Source: Cryptomeria japonica
Lineage: Eukaryota; Streptophyta; Pinopsida; Cupressales; Cupressaceae
NCBI RefSeq assembly: GCF_030272615.1
Contig: NC_081413.1
Coordinates: 184,995,451-185,059,450, forward strand
Direction of reading: 5' to 3'
DNA length: 64,000 nt
Shown: positions 1 through 11,905 of the stretch, piece after piece
Layout: every line of letters begins with the position of its first letter
How positions within the stretch are numbered: position 1 is the stretch's first letter
Made by a program: the position numbers and the translations under genes
The notes under the pieces: generated by a model
Databases searched by the model: none
Told to the model about the DNA's origin: nothing
What the model saw: the letters and a program-made list of their open reading frames with translations, nothing else

Positions 1-891
1 TAATCAAAGACAATCATGACAAATCAAAATCTACCAATGTCCTAACCAGAGCTCAAGGTAAAGTGGCCTTCAAAGGAGTTGCCTCTTCTTCTACCGATCA
101 ACCTGCATCATCAAACAGACAAAAATATTCAAAGCAACCGGCTACCAACATGACCAAACCCTCTTCATAACAATATTTGGTCTCATAAAATTCCTCCGGA
201 TATAGCATCTTAGAGCAACTTCAATGAACAAATACTCAGATATCCATATTAGAACTATTCAAAACTTCTCCTATGCATAGGGCAATTCTAGACAAAGTGA
301 TGCTTGATACCAATGTTCCAAAAGACCTGGACCTAAACTAATTTCAATCTATGGTGGGTCACTTAACTTTACCTCATTATCTATCTTTCTCTAAGGAAGA
401 TGATAAATCACTGAGTCATCCACATAATCAACCCCTCCACATGGAAGTAATGATTCACAAACACTACATCAAATGTGTCCTAATAGATGGAGGCACTAGC
501 TTGAATATTTGTACCTTTGATTTACTCATGCAGCTGGGTTTCTCAATAAATGTAATTGATCCAAGGAAGAAAGTCACAACAAAATCTTATGATGAAAAGG
601 AAATAACTTCAAAAGGCTTAGTGCTCTTGTTGATCAGAGTGGGACCTATTGAGAGATGTTCTTTGTCAGGTGTTGGATATTCCGCTATGCTACAACATAC
701 TGCTAGGTAGACCCCAGATACATGATATGAAAGTACTACCTTCCACATGCCATCAATGTTTGAAGTTCCCCTACAATGGAGTGGAAGTGAGTGTCCCTGC
801 TGATCCTAGCTATACTTGTAACACATTAAGGAAAGGAACTGATAATTTGGTGCCAAATAATAGAGTAACCTCAGAGATTCTCCTGAAATAA
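1..891 (+). pseudogene. Gypsy gag C-terminus and aspartic protease (broken)
   Basis: The readable protease segment begins near 351 and includes VLIDGGTSLNICTFDLL around 480-530. DGG followed by Thr or Ser and then LNI is the form of the retropepsin active site found in Tat-type gypsy elements. The reading frame changes near 700, where the continuation (IPLCYNILLGRP, the usual flap-to-C-terminal ILGR segment) lies in another frame. The first 350 bases contain stops and probably encode the end of gag or the gag-protease linker. Role in the family: cleavage of the Gag-Pol polyprotein inside the virus-like particle. This copy is inactive. Confidence 0.7.
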
Positions 892-2931
892 ATGGAATAC
901 AAACTTAAAATCACTGGAGATGGCATGGGAGGATATCAAATAGAACCTATTCTTACACTAACAGCTCCTCCTCCATCACCTAAAGAAACAGGTAGACCAT
1001 TAGAATCAATGAGACCACAAATTGCACAAGCAAATATCATCTACAATGGGGAATTCATACAATCCTTAACATCACTGGTAGATGAAATGGAAGAAGTTGT
1101 TGTTCTAGATTGGCTCTACAGAGAAGATAATGAAAATTTAGAAGCCCAATCTTATGAAAATTTAGAAGCCCGATCTTATAACATACTCCTCTGCATAGGA
1201 TACTAAGGAGTAGGTCATCTTGGAAGCTGACAACAAGGGATCATTGAACCTATTCACCTGAAGACAAAGGAAGCAAATGATAAAACTAGACTAGGGTATC
1301 AAGAAGAAAGACTAGTGGTTCCAACAAGACAAGTTTGGAGGTCTTGTCAAACTATAGAACAACAGGATCAAGAGCACTCCAACAAACCACGGACCCAAGA
1401 GGAATATGAGACAGCCTAATAAGAGCTTGAAATTAAAAGAGAAAAAGAAGCTCATCAACAAGTTCACAATACACTTGCAATGGCAACACCACAAGAGGTT
1501 CCAATTAATGAACAAGTACGGAGGGTCAAGGAGATGTTTGCACCATATGAGGTTCCAATCTCATTTTATAGAAATGGTCCTAGATGGAACTTCTGAAATC
1601 CCAAGTGACTATAACTGGTATCAAAATCCACTGCCAAAACCATCTAATAAAGAATATGTTGAAGAATACTATGATTCTAACAACTCCTAATCAACTTCCG
1701 AGAGTACAAACAATGAGAGGAGCGGAAGTTGAAGTCCCAAAGGAAATGAGAGAATAGGTGGAGAGAGTTAGAGAGATTTTTGCATCTTTGAATATTCCTG
1801 ACACATATACTAGATTGATGTCAGAAATTGACTCAGTAACAGATTCAAATGAGTATGAATGGGGACCTCAACCATTATCAGATGCTTCTACAGAAGGGAA
1901 TCCTGAAGAGTTCATTAAGCCTATAGATGAAGCAGAAGTAATAGCACATAGAAGACTACAATGGGAATTAGAAGAGGTCAGGCTACAAAGGAAAGAGGCT
2001 TATGAGCATGAATTAAGACAAGGACCAGCACAAGAAAATCGCTCACAGAATATATCTTCCCATGGATTGAGATAAGTCAGATATGAAAACACAACTGAGG
2101 AGTTAAAATCTAGCTAGGTAGGACCTGTCATGAGTCTCAAGGAACTTGAATGGACACGCAAACAAAAACCCTCTGAGCAAGTATGTCAGCTACAAGACAT
2201 TGGAGAACCAGATCCAGAAGGAACCTATAGCAATAAAGATGTTTACATTGATGTTATCCATACCTATACAAATCAAATTTATGATGTTGAATCAACTAAT
2301 GAAGACTCAGATGCTTCTTCCTATGACTTTGAAACAAACTATCTATGTACTGTATATTGAGCCATTATCTAACGAAGATGGTATGCCTCAACTTGTAGTC
2401 CAATCACGGGTGGTAGACACGTGTGGTGGTAGGTCATTTGGGTTGGGTCTTCAAAACACTAATGTAGATTTTGATAACCTTGTTACTACTATTTCTAGGC
2501 TAAATTTTCTAAATCAACACAATCTTCTAGACTTCAACTTAGTAGTTGGAAGCAATGATGACATTACCGTTAACTTCCTTGAACCTGTCAAATATTTAAT
2601 GCTTGTCCATCCTAAATTGATTGACGTTATGCTCCAAAGCCAACCCATGAACCTACCAGTCTTCTCTAATGACCATACCCTAGCCTGTTATCCGAATGTA
2701 GTTTAACCAATGGGCTCTTTCATCGGCAACCATAGAAAGAACATGACTGAAACATACATCAAGTATCTCAGTCGCAAAAGTAAAAGGAAAAATAAAAGTT
2801 CTGATGGCAAAAACCACATTGTGGCAGTGTCAGAACAAAGAAAAGTAAAAATAAAGGATGCACCTAAGTGTGAAAACCTCTTTGAGGCACATGAGGGTGA
2901 GATACTTGATATTCTACCAAGTCACTTCTAA
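892..2931 (+). pseudogene. Protease-RT linker region, charged and low complexity, function unknown
   Basis: About 2 kb between the protease and RT with short open stretches interrupted by stops. The translations are rich in Glu, Ser and Asn and show no catalytic motif I recognise. An exact-register 24-base tandem duplication, 1132-1155 and 1156-1179, encodes ENLEAQSY then ENLEARSY. Tat-type elements often have a long, poorly conserved linker here, so I read it as divergent polyprotein rather than as a separate gene. A captured host fragment cannot be excluded. Confidence 0.45.
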
Positions 2932-2946
2932 GAAAGGTCTTCAGTA

Positions 2947-4972
2947 TTGATTGAACCAACTCAACCAATGAATATTGGAAGTCAAGAGACACCACATATC
3001 ATCCATTTAGCTCAATCATTGTTAGTAGAGGAGTTAAAATATCTCAGCAACCTCTTTTCAGAGGAGAAGATCAAATTTGCATGGACATACTTTGATATGC
3101 TAGGCCTAGATCCTGATCTCATCATGCATCTCCTCTCTATTGCCCTAGGAGTTAAACCAGTCAAGCAAAAACTCTGTAAGATGCATCCTCATGTGGTACT
3201 ACTAGTCAAGGTTGAACTGAAAAAATCTGCTCAAAGTAGGATTCATCAAAGCTATATACTATGTCAAATGGATATCAAACATAGTACCTATATCAAAGGT
3301 AGACAAATCTATTAGGGTTTGCACAGACTTCGGGGATCTCAACAAAGCATGTCTGAAAGACAATTTTCCATAGCCCAACATTGATATGATAGTGGACATG
3401 ACTGCTAGATATGAGATGTACTCATTAATGGATAGATTCTCTGGTTATAATCAGATCAAGATAGCTCTTGAGGATCAAGAAAAGATAGCCTTCACATGTG
3501 CATGGGGAACCTTCTACTAGAACATCATGCCATTTGGACTAAAGAATGCAAGAGAAACTTACCAAAGAGCAATAACCACTATCTTCCATGATATGATGCA
3601 CAAAAACATGGAATATTATGTTGATGACACCCTAGTCAAGACCATGAAGAGATCCACATATATCCAAGAACTGGGCCTCATACTGGATAGAAATGAAAGA
3701 TTCAAGCTCTAGCTAAATCCTAAAAAGTGTGCATTCAGAGTGACATCAGGGGAATTGGTTGGTTACATTATTTCAAAGAAAGGAATTGAGGTTGATCCCG
3801 AGAAGGTCCAAGCCATAATGGAAATGCCTCCGCCTAGGAACATTAGTCAGATGAGGACACTACAAGGACATTTACAATCAATTAGATGCTTTATATCTCA
3901 GCTAGCAGACAAAGCTCAACCTTTCACAAAAGCATTAAGGAAAGGAGTAACATACAACCAGGATGAGGAATGTGAGAAGCATCTTCAACAAATCAAAGAA
4001 TATCTTTCCAATCTGCCTATTCTAATCTTGCCTTTTCAAGGCAAGCCATTAATTCAGTATATTTCATCTACTGAGACATCATTGGGGGCACTCCTTGATC
4101 AGCAGGATGAAAATAATAAGGAAAGAGCTATATACTACATTAGTCAAACATTGGTAGTATATGAGAAAAATTATTCAATAATTGAGAAAGTTTTCTTAGT
4201 AGTGGTATTTGCATCATAAAAGCTAAGACACTACATGTTATCTCACTCCATCAAGTTAATAGCTAAGATTGATCAACTAAAATGTCTTCTTAGTAAAGCT
4301 ACCCTCACCGGTAGTTTGGCTAAATGGGTCATGGTGTTGATAGAATTTGATATTGAATATGTGGAAAGGAAAGCTATAAAAGGACAGGCCACAATGGATC
4401 AATTTGCAGATGCTCCTCTAGAAGATGATCAACCCTTGAACATCAAATTTCCAGATGAATCAATTTTGTATCTCACTCAGAGATCCTGGAAGATGTTCTT
4501 TGATAGATCTTTAACCCATCAGGGGTTGGGAGCTGGAATTATTTTCATTACTCCTCAGAAATACTCCATACCAAAGGCATAAAAGTTACTCTTTCCTTGT
4601 ACAAATAACATTGCTAAATATGAAGCCTTGGTAAATAGGATTAAGCTGGGACTTGAATGGAATGTCATAGAAATGCACATATATGGTGACTCTTAGTTGG
4701 TGATCAATCAAATCAATGACCTATATCATACTAGAGATGAAAAGTTGATGCCTTATAAAAGAATGGTGGACAACTTCAAGAAATACTTTGTGTTCATCTC
4801 ATTTGAGAAAATTCCAAGGTCAACAAATAGAGCAGCAGATGCTATGGCAACATTGACATCTATTCCACAACTACAAGAGCTAGAGTTCCACTATGAATTT
4901 TTGGTGGAAGAGATTTTCTACCCTGCATATGGCTCCCCTGAATCCCAGATGGTTAGCACCATTATTGGATAG
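2947..4972 (+). pseudogene. Gypsy reverse transcriptase, RNase H and second (archaeal-type) RNase H, broken
   Basis: The RT entry segment (NLFSEEKIKFAWTYFDM, about 3035-3095) is followed by the palm with MEYYVDDTLVKT near 3608-3645, which keeps the catalytic YVDD. The connection domain starts near 3740 (LVGYIISKKGIEVDPEKV). The first RNase H lies near 4020-4260 and contains ERAIYYISQTL. The second RNase H lies near 4480-4960 and contains KMFFDRSLTHQGLGAGIIF; its usual leading Asp is retained. Stops at about 3313, 3373, 3520, 3710, 4217 and 4580 break the frame. The two RNase H domains place the element in the Tat group. Confidence 0.82.
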
Positions 4973-6240
4973 GACTCATCTTGATACAACCATATTTGTT
5001 CCTATCTTAGAGACCAAGCTATCCCAGAAAATTTTACCCATAGTCAAAAACGTAATCTAATCTATAATGCCTCCCATTATGTCATCAATGCTAATGATCT
5101 ATATAGGCAAGGTTTATATGGTGTCTTTCTTATGTATTTAGAATCAGAAGAGTCTCAACAAGCATTGTCTGAAGTCCATGGTGGTATTTTTAGATCTCAT
5201 TTGAATGGCTTAACATTAGCACATAAATTACTAAGGGCTGGCTATTGGCCTGATATGAAAAAGGATGCTTTGAAATATGCTAAGACATGCCAAAAATTCC
5301 AGTTACATGGTAATCTCATACATTCCCTAGCAAGGGAACTCATTCCCTTTCTCACACATTAGTCGTTTCAACAATGAGCTTTTGATTGGTTGGTCAGATT
5401 TATCCAGCATCTTCAAATGGACATAAATTCATCATTACCTACTACTGAGTACTTCAAAAAGTGGGTCAAAGTAGTTCCCCTCATCAAATCAACTGAGAAA
5501 CAAGTACCCATATTCATTTTGAATCATATAATATGTCGGTATGGAATTCCCTCTTCAATCATCACTGATAATGGGGGGCAGTTCAAAAATAAAGACATAA
5601 CTGAGCTATGTGACAAATTCAATATCAAACAACATTGGTCCTTTGTAAATTACCCTCAAGGTAATGGATAGGATGAAGCATCCAATAAAACACTACTAAG
5701 AATCTTGCATCATATAGTGAACAAATCTGGAAAGGATTAGCATTTGTAGATCAATCTTGCACTATGGGCTTATTGAACAAGCATCAGAACTCCCACTGGT
5801 GCTACTCCTTTTGCTTTAGTATATGGGGCTGAAGCAGTCATTCCTATAGAAGTGGAAATCCCATCTCTGAGAGTTTCCTTGCAGAATCTAATCACTGATG
5901 AAGATCAGAGAGTATCCAGGTTGCAAGAACTCAAGTTTCTTGATGAGTGTCAGCAAGTGGTGTTCAATCACTTAAGATCTTATCGACAAAGAATGTATAG
6001 AGGATATAACAAAAAGGTTTGACATAGATAATTTCAAGTTGGTGACCTTGTGCTAAAAGAAAATCCAAAGAATCAGCAAGACCGGGAACAAAAAGGGAAC
6101 TTTGAACCCAACTGGCTGGGTCCCTATATTGTTATGACCAACTTTGGCTCATGTGCCTATCAGCTCTCTACATCATAAGGAGAATAGATCTGAGAGTCCA
6201 TCAACACCATCCATCTGAAGAAATTCTACAACTAAAGCAT
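4973..6240 (+). pseudogene. Gypsy integrase, broken
   Basis: The HHCC zinc-binding region lies near 5170-5320 (EVHGGIFRSHLNGLTLAHKLLRAGYWP, then CQKF). The core is near 5370-5800: ITDNGGQFKN around 5560-5590 carries the second catalytic Asp. A frameshift near 5380-5450 breaks the segment around the first catalytic Asp, and a stop follows PQGNG at 5671. The C-terminal part (5720-6240) keeps the typical GAEAVIPIEVEIPSLRV and NWLGPYIV segments with further stops. Known role: insertion of the cDNA into the genome. No chromodomain is seen, as expected for Tat. Confidence 0.78.
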
Positions 6241-8425
6241 TCTTAAGCTCTGGCTACTCTATTCAGATAAAAGTCCTGAAAAAAAGATTAAAAAAATGAT
6301 TAAAAAAGTCCTGAAAAAATGGTTGTTGTAGTGAAAACCTGGCAAACAGGGGCTCGGTGACAAAAAAAAAAGATCACTGCCAAGAAGGTGAAAACTTTGT
6401 AAACAAGCACTTCTTGTACTCACAAGCGCTCCATCTATCAATGTAACTATGACATTCCCTGCTTTCATTCCTTGCTTTCCCGCTTTGCTTTTGCTTGCGC
6501 ATAATATTTAGACACTTTTGTGACCCCCCTTTGGTTCTCCTTAGAACCCTCATGGCTTGCAATCGATCAACATTATAGTCCTAGGGTACTTCAATCTTAA
6601 AGCCCTTAGAAGCTCAACCAAGCCATCCTTATGTCAGTAAAGTCTAGATCATTCACTCTAAATCAGTCATCTATCTCCTACCTTATACAGAGTTTTGATC
6701 ACTGGAACCCTATCAAACATGCAAAACAAGAACAACTAAAAACAACAACTCAAACCTCTTGAGCTATGCTGACATTTTCTTTGTATGTTTTCTTTTATAT
6801 TGGCTTTCACTCATTATTCCCTCTGAGTAACTCAAGGAAGTCTATCTTGACTAAGAGGTACAAGAACTGGGGGCATAATACTTTTCTTTGTTTTTTGCTT
6901 GTGGATGTGATTCCAGTGATCTGAAAACATCCTATAAACTGGGTGTTTGTGATAAGAGCCTTCACATTAAGATGGAATGGCCTCACATACCTCAACTCCA
7001 TTTATGTGCATGCTTCAGTGAGGTTAGAACTATTTCCTTGTCTATTTTAAGTGTTTGTTGTGTTTGCATGCAAGAAGCATTCAGGTCATCTTGGCCTCCT
7101 TTTGCCTTGGTGCTTATGTTTGACTACTATATCAAAGAGAATAGGACATTCAAGTCATCCTAGCTCTTTGTGCCTTGATGCTTATGTCTATTTACTACAT
7201 TTAATGCTCAATGATGATAAGAAAGCGAATCAATATCTAGTGACTAGGTCTGAGTTGCATTTGTTGCATTCATGTTAAGTTTCATGCATTGCATGGTTAA
7301 TCTAGCATACTAACGATGATTTTGGTCTTCTTCACCTAGAGCTTGAATTTAAATCAACCTTCTCTTCATGGCTAAGTGGTCAAAACCCTAATTTTCAACT
7401 TTCTCTGATTGGTTTGAAAATTGCACCCTTGGTTAATTCGACTATCTTGATTCCATTTTTGGGATCGAAATCAAAATCCGAGATCATCTTCCTAGTCAAT
7501 TTTGCCCAACTATGACCACTTAGCGCTTTCATCAAATGCTCATTTTTTCTTCAATTTATGCTCAATTTCTCATCAATCAACGCTAAATCTTCAAATGGCC
7601 CTCTGAATCATTCTTTGCACTCAAATCATTAATCACTTAATCTTTTTATCAAATTGCTTGAAATCATTGTGCAACCTGCTGATCTTTCAATTTCGCTCCC
7701 AAGGGTTATACTCATGACATCATCATCATTAGTGATCACATCCTCAAAGTCAAGAATTACTTTCAAAATCTTCATTACAAGTCGAGCAGGTAGTCTTTAC
7801 CGAACATCAAACAAGACCTTATCGCTAGGGGCATCTCAACTTCATCGCTTCATATCAAATTGACATTTCTCAATCATTTGAATCAAATCAATCCCTAGGG
7901 GCATATCAGTTTCATCGCATCAAATCAAGTTGATATTGTCTTCATCTAAATCAGTTTCTTAACGTTAATCAGTTTCATCGCTTTTCATCAAGTTGATTAT
8001 TCATTTAAACTAAATCAAGGGTTTAAAGAGTATCTTTGATTGCATGCTTAATCTAATCAAGTGTTTAGTTTCACCACATCAAATCAAGATAGACAGTTTA
8101 TCTTTGCTCATCGTGTCTTGATCCATCAAGTTCAAGATCAGTTTTATCTTCGCTCACTGTGTCTAGTTCAATCAAGTTCTAGATCAGTAAGATCTGCTTC
8201 TTGATCCATCAAGTTCAATTTCAGTATCTTAATTTTCTCTTCATTGGTCCTAGTTCAATCAAGTTAGGGATCGATATCATTTTCAATCAATCTGTTCAGT
8301 TTTATCACTTCAAAATAAACTAAATACGTCTTTCTTCATCTAGTTCATGATCAATCAAGATTAGAATTGGTATCTCCTAGACATCAATTGTTCTTTGAAT
8401 CAACGCGTTGCTCGCACATCAATTC
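6241..8425 (+). other. Long untranslated region of the Tat element with degenerate repeats
   Basis: No credible coding region in either strand. From about 7840 to 8400 there are loosely repeated pieces built on ATCAAGTT, GATCAG and TTCATCG, for example the similar segments near 8105-8160 and 8155-8230. A-rich direct repeats built on AAAAAGTCCTGAAAAAA occur near 6268-6320. Long 3' untranslated regions with tandem repeats are known in Tat/Ogre elements. Confidence 0.6.
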
Positions 8426-8438
8426 AAAGAGGGGCAAA
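8426..8438 (+). promoter_or_regulatory. Polypurine tract of the Tat element
   Basis: AAAGAGGGGCAAA lies directly before TGTAATACCC, the start of the LTR. In LTR retrotransposons this purine run primes plus-strand DNA synthesis. Confidence 0.75.
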
Positions 8439-9499
8439 TGTAATACCCTATAAATGGTCATCCAAAACCATGAGCCCCTAATCTTGACTAATGTTCTTAA
8501 ATTCAATAAAATTCATCAAGGTCCTAAATCAAATAATCAATTTAAATCAATCATGAGAGCTTAATTAATTAATTCCTAAGGTATAAAAATGCAACATGGC
8601 AATTACAATTAGTTAAATTCTCATTTAATTAATTGATCAAATTCAAAATTCAAAATAGAAAATCTTTTTAAAATCAAATATCTCATTTATTTAATTAAAT
8701 ATCTTTTGCATATTTAATAAATAAATAAAAAATTTCCATAAATCTTCAAAAAAAGGAAACAAATCAAGAAAGAGGAATTAATTTGAAAAATTATGAGCAC
8801 AAAAATTCAAAAAAGGAAACAAATTGATTGAACTCAATAAAAATGGAAAGAATCTGAATTGCTAATTTGAACTCAATCTTATCTCTCCAAAATGGAATTA
8901 AATTTTCCAATCAAATCATTTCACCTAGATTATGCTTCCTTCGAATCGATCACGATCATTCATTAAAGATCAATCCTGACCTTATGTCTCCTTCTTGATT
9001 TTCCTATAAATTCAGGCTCTCATTCTTCAATCAGCATTAGAGAATTTTACATCATTATTATGCTAATATTGTGTTGCAGGTTATCAAGGGAATTTTGAAG
9101 AAGCTTTGCATAGTTAATTCATCAATCAAATTAGTTTTCATTTAGCTTTCATTTAATCTTAGAATCATTTAGACTTCTAGTTCATTAGCTTATATTCATT
9201 TCTCTTATTTAGATTTAATTTCTTGCATATAATCTTAGCTTAACTTCATTTAGAGCTTTGATCATTTAGCTTGATAATCTCATTTCGCTTAATCAATTAA
9301 TCTTGCATTCAATCTTGCATTTAATTATCAATCTTGCATTCACCTAGTTGCATGCATTTAAAAATCCTTCATTTGAGTGTAGTCTAGTCACTGGATAGCT
9401 TAGCAATCTAAGAGCAATCCACACTCGCACTTTCTAGGAGGCAATAAGTCGACTTGCAATGGAGTTCATTTTGTTTTTTTTGATTAACCCACCCATACA
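8439..9499 (+). repeat. 3' LTR of the Tat element
   Basis: The LTR begins TGTAATACC immediately after the polypurine tract. I place its end at CCATACA (9499), which gives inverted TGTA...TACA ends and a length of about 1061 bp. The 5' LTR is outside the window, so the right border is an estimate; minus-strand X coding sequence resumes within a few bases. The LTR is AT-rich and non-coding. Confidence 0.65.
9005..9010 (+). promoter_or_regulatory. Candidate LTR TATA box (Tat element)
   Basis: TATAAA stands in the middle of the LTR, in the context CCTATAAATTCAGGCTCTC. Its position, about 570 bp into the LTR, and a good match to the plant TATA consensus make it the likely core promoter. Confidence 0.4.
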
Positions 9500-11424
9500 A
9501 ATAATGGTTTATTGAAGTTTTTGTGCCCTTACAGTTTCCCCAAATTTCACACACACATTAAAGGGGTATTATCCTCAATTTCTTCATCTTTTTTCTGTTA
9601 TTCATTAGGGATGAGACCTAAATCCTTTTTCATCAAAATCTCAATCTCCTTTTGGACTGATTCGGTCTCTCCAATAAGAATTCTTGTTAATCTTTTCTTT
9701 GATCTGAAAAATGATTTTGTATTAACCTTTATCTATTCAATTTCCTCTTCAGTTGCTTCCGGTTGCAAGTGTTTAAGTGTATAATCAATAAATTCTTTAT
9801 CTAGGCTAATTATCGCTTGTCACCTTGCATCAATCAAATTATATAAAGAATCTAGAATTTGTCCTTGTAATTAAATGAGGGCTCTACTAAACTTATTCAT
9901 ACTAAATATAACTGCATCTTCAATTTCTCTTTGTTGGCTTTCAGACAAATGAGTAAACAATATGTTTAATCCCTTATATACTCCATAATTATTTATTATT
10001 TTGGCCATCCTAAGGAAAGATTCTTCAAGTGTCAATAGTTTCTTAGATGCTTTACCTTTACCAGTAGTCTTCTGCTTCTTAGAACTTTCCCTTAGTGCTC
10101 TCTTATCTTCTTCTGATTCAATTGCTTTGGTTGCTCTTGTCTTACTAGTGGAGGTACCGGTTGGTACACTAGAAGTTTCACCTTGTTCGGCCTCATGCTT
10201 GGCTCTTGCTACTACTATTTGTTCCTTAGTGAATCTGTCATGTTTAGAAAAGGCCTCCACCTCTTTCCTCACTTTTTTTTCTATTACCAGTCACTACAAT
10301 TCACAGTGTACTTGAAGTAGTTTCTCCTTATAGGTTCCAAACCTTTCAGCGATGGTATCGATTGATTGATCTAGCAAATTATCAGCATAAGAAATGAGTA
10401 GATCTTTATGTATTTCATATCCCATGGGCATTACCCATGTGGTCCTGGGAATCATAGCCTCCATCATGCATTTATCTATGTCTACCATAAAATAGATGGA
10501 ATCCTCATACTAATTGACTACTTCTGTCGGTATGTGTTCCCTAGCATGAATTTTCTTTTGAAATTTCTTGAAATAACCTCATGATACATCATCAAACTTG
10601 TCTTTCACCACCCCAATACTGTTCTTCATTTGTAGTAGGGTTGGTAAACCGGTTATCCACTAAACATATCCAATATCGGGGAAAAAGTTTTGAAAATAGA
10701 AAAACAATCCCAAAATTAGTTGTCCGAATTTAAATCTCAGCTTCTTGTCCTTCACAACTTCCAGATTTTCCATTAATTGACTCCTTAATGCTTCTGCAAG
10801 ATCATAGTCCATATTCTCCTTTATCATTCGGTATGCAGTGTGTATTGTTGTTGTCGGTATACTATTCATTCTGCTTGAATAGTAGATTCTATAACCAATT
10901 ACCATTGATGCAAATTTAACTGCGGGATCATTAATATTATTCACAGTCATAGCTCTTCCATCCCATCTAGATCCTGATACCTTCTCAACATCATTTTTAG
11001 GTAGTGACCTCAACAATGGCACTTTACCAGTTACTACACGGATTGCTTCCTTTGTTATCTTATGAGGTCTATCCAGCCACATGAATTGATCATGAATCCA
11101 ACTTAAAACAAATCTCACTAAATCATTATCAAAGTCATCAATGAAATTGATTGCATGATGAAACCCTTTGTCAACGACGCTTCTAAACTATTCTTTTAGT
11201 ATCTCTTTCTCATCACATAAAGATTTGTACTAATTAAAAATAACAATCACACCCATGTCCTCAATTTTAGAATCGTAAAAGGATCTTACATATTTTAGAT
11301 GTAAAACTCCATTCGGTACACCAGATAGGGCACCAACAGGGTTTGTTTCCTTAGACTTATATGCGTGTCTTTTAAATTCTGGTCTTTCCCTCTTGGTCAC
11401 ATTGACAAGGTGAGGTGTATCCAT
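9500..11424 (-). pseudogene. X ORF2: protein of unknown function, broken
   Basis: Read right to left, this is a reading frame of roughly 600 codons that starts MDTPHLVNVTKRERPEF at 11424 and is interrupted by a few in-frame stops and frame changes (near 11228, 10660 and 10290). The middle (11118-10660) includes WLDRPHKITKEAIRVVTGK and ends in a hydrophobic segment, FGQLILGLFFYFQNFFPDIG. The C-terminal part (10272-9871) is Lys/Glu-rich with a nuclear-signal-like basic cluster (SSKKQKTTGKGKASKK) and continues in degraded form to about 9505. I do not recognise it. It lacks YVDD, DDE, zinc-knuckle or protease motifs. The layout of a helical block followed by a basic tail resembles the loosely defined plant transposon-associated ORFs, but I cannot confirm homology. 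Other options are a captured host gene or an env-position ORF of a pol-less element. Confidence 0.45.
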
Positions 11425-11905
11425 TTAAAATATACAAATCACTAAGCAAAGAATAGGATTTCTTAGATAAATACCTTTTCTACTTTGGTACTAGGGTTTG
11501 CAACCGTAAAAAACTTTCAATACTCAATCACTGATTCAAACTTTACTCTGATTGATTCATATTGCTGGTAAATGGTTTGAATGTTTCTAGAACAAAATTT
11601 TCTATTCTTTTCTTGCTTGCCAAATGCACTCAAGATCACAATATGACAAATGAAATTCAAAATGTTCCTTTTATTTGCACTTTATCCACCACAATAAATG
11701 CATTTACCGACAAAACCCTAAAACACCTTAAAATACTCTAAAGCATATTACCGGTTGCAAAACTATATGTTATTTACTAGTTATGATCCAAAAACATATC
11801 AAAACATCAAACTGCATCAGAATATGCAAATTCAACTTCCACTACTTTATCTAGGGGTTCATCTCAAGATTTGACATTATGTACACCCCAAGTTTTAGAA
11901 ACAAC
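11425..11905 (-). other. Non-coding spacer between X ORF1 and ORF2
   Basis: Stops in all frames, AT-rich, no motif recognised. The gag frame ends at the TAA at 11908-11906 and ORF2 starts at 11424, so about 480 bp separate them. Confidence 0.5.

Larger units (their letters stand above)
1..9499 (+). mobile_element. Tat/Ogre-type Ty3/gypsy retrotransposon, 3' part (5' end outside window)
   Basis: The plus strand carries, in order, a retroviral-type protease, reverse transcriptase, RNase H, a second RNase H-like domain, an integrase, a long untranslated region, a polypurine tract and one LTR. A second RNase H after the first is the known hallmark of the plant Tat/Ogre/Retand lineage. The 5' LTR, primer-binding site and most of gag lie before position 1. 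Every domain is broken by stops or frameshifts, so the copy is dead. The right end abuts minus-strand coding sequence of element X, so this element probably inserted into X; the target duplication cannot be checked because the left end is missing. Confidence 0.85.

Noticed and set aside
9512-9784. Plus-strand 90-codon frame next to the Tat LTR
   Set aside because: It is antisense to the degraded minus-strand X ORF2, which has the better coding signal.
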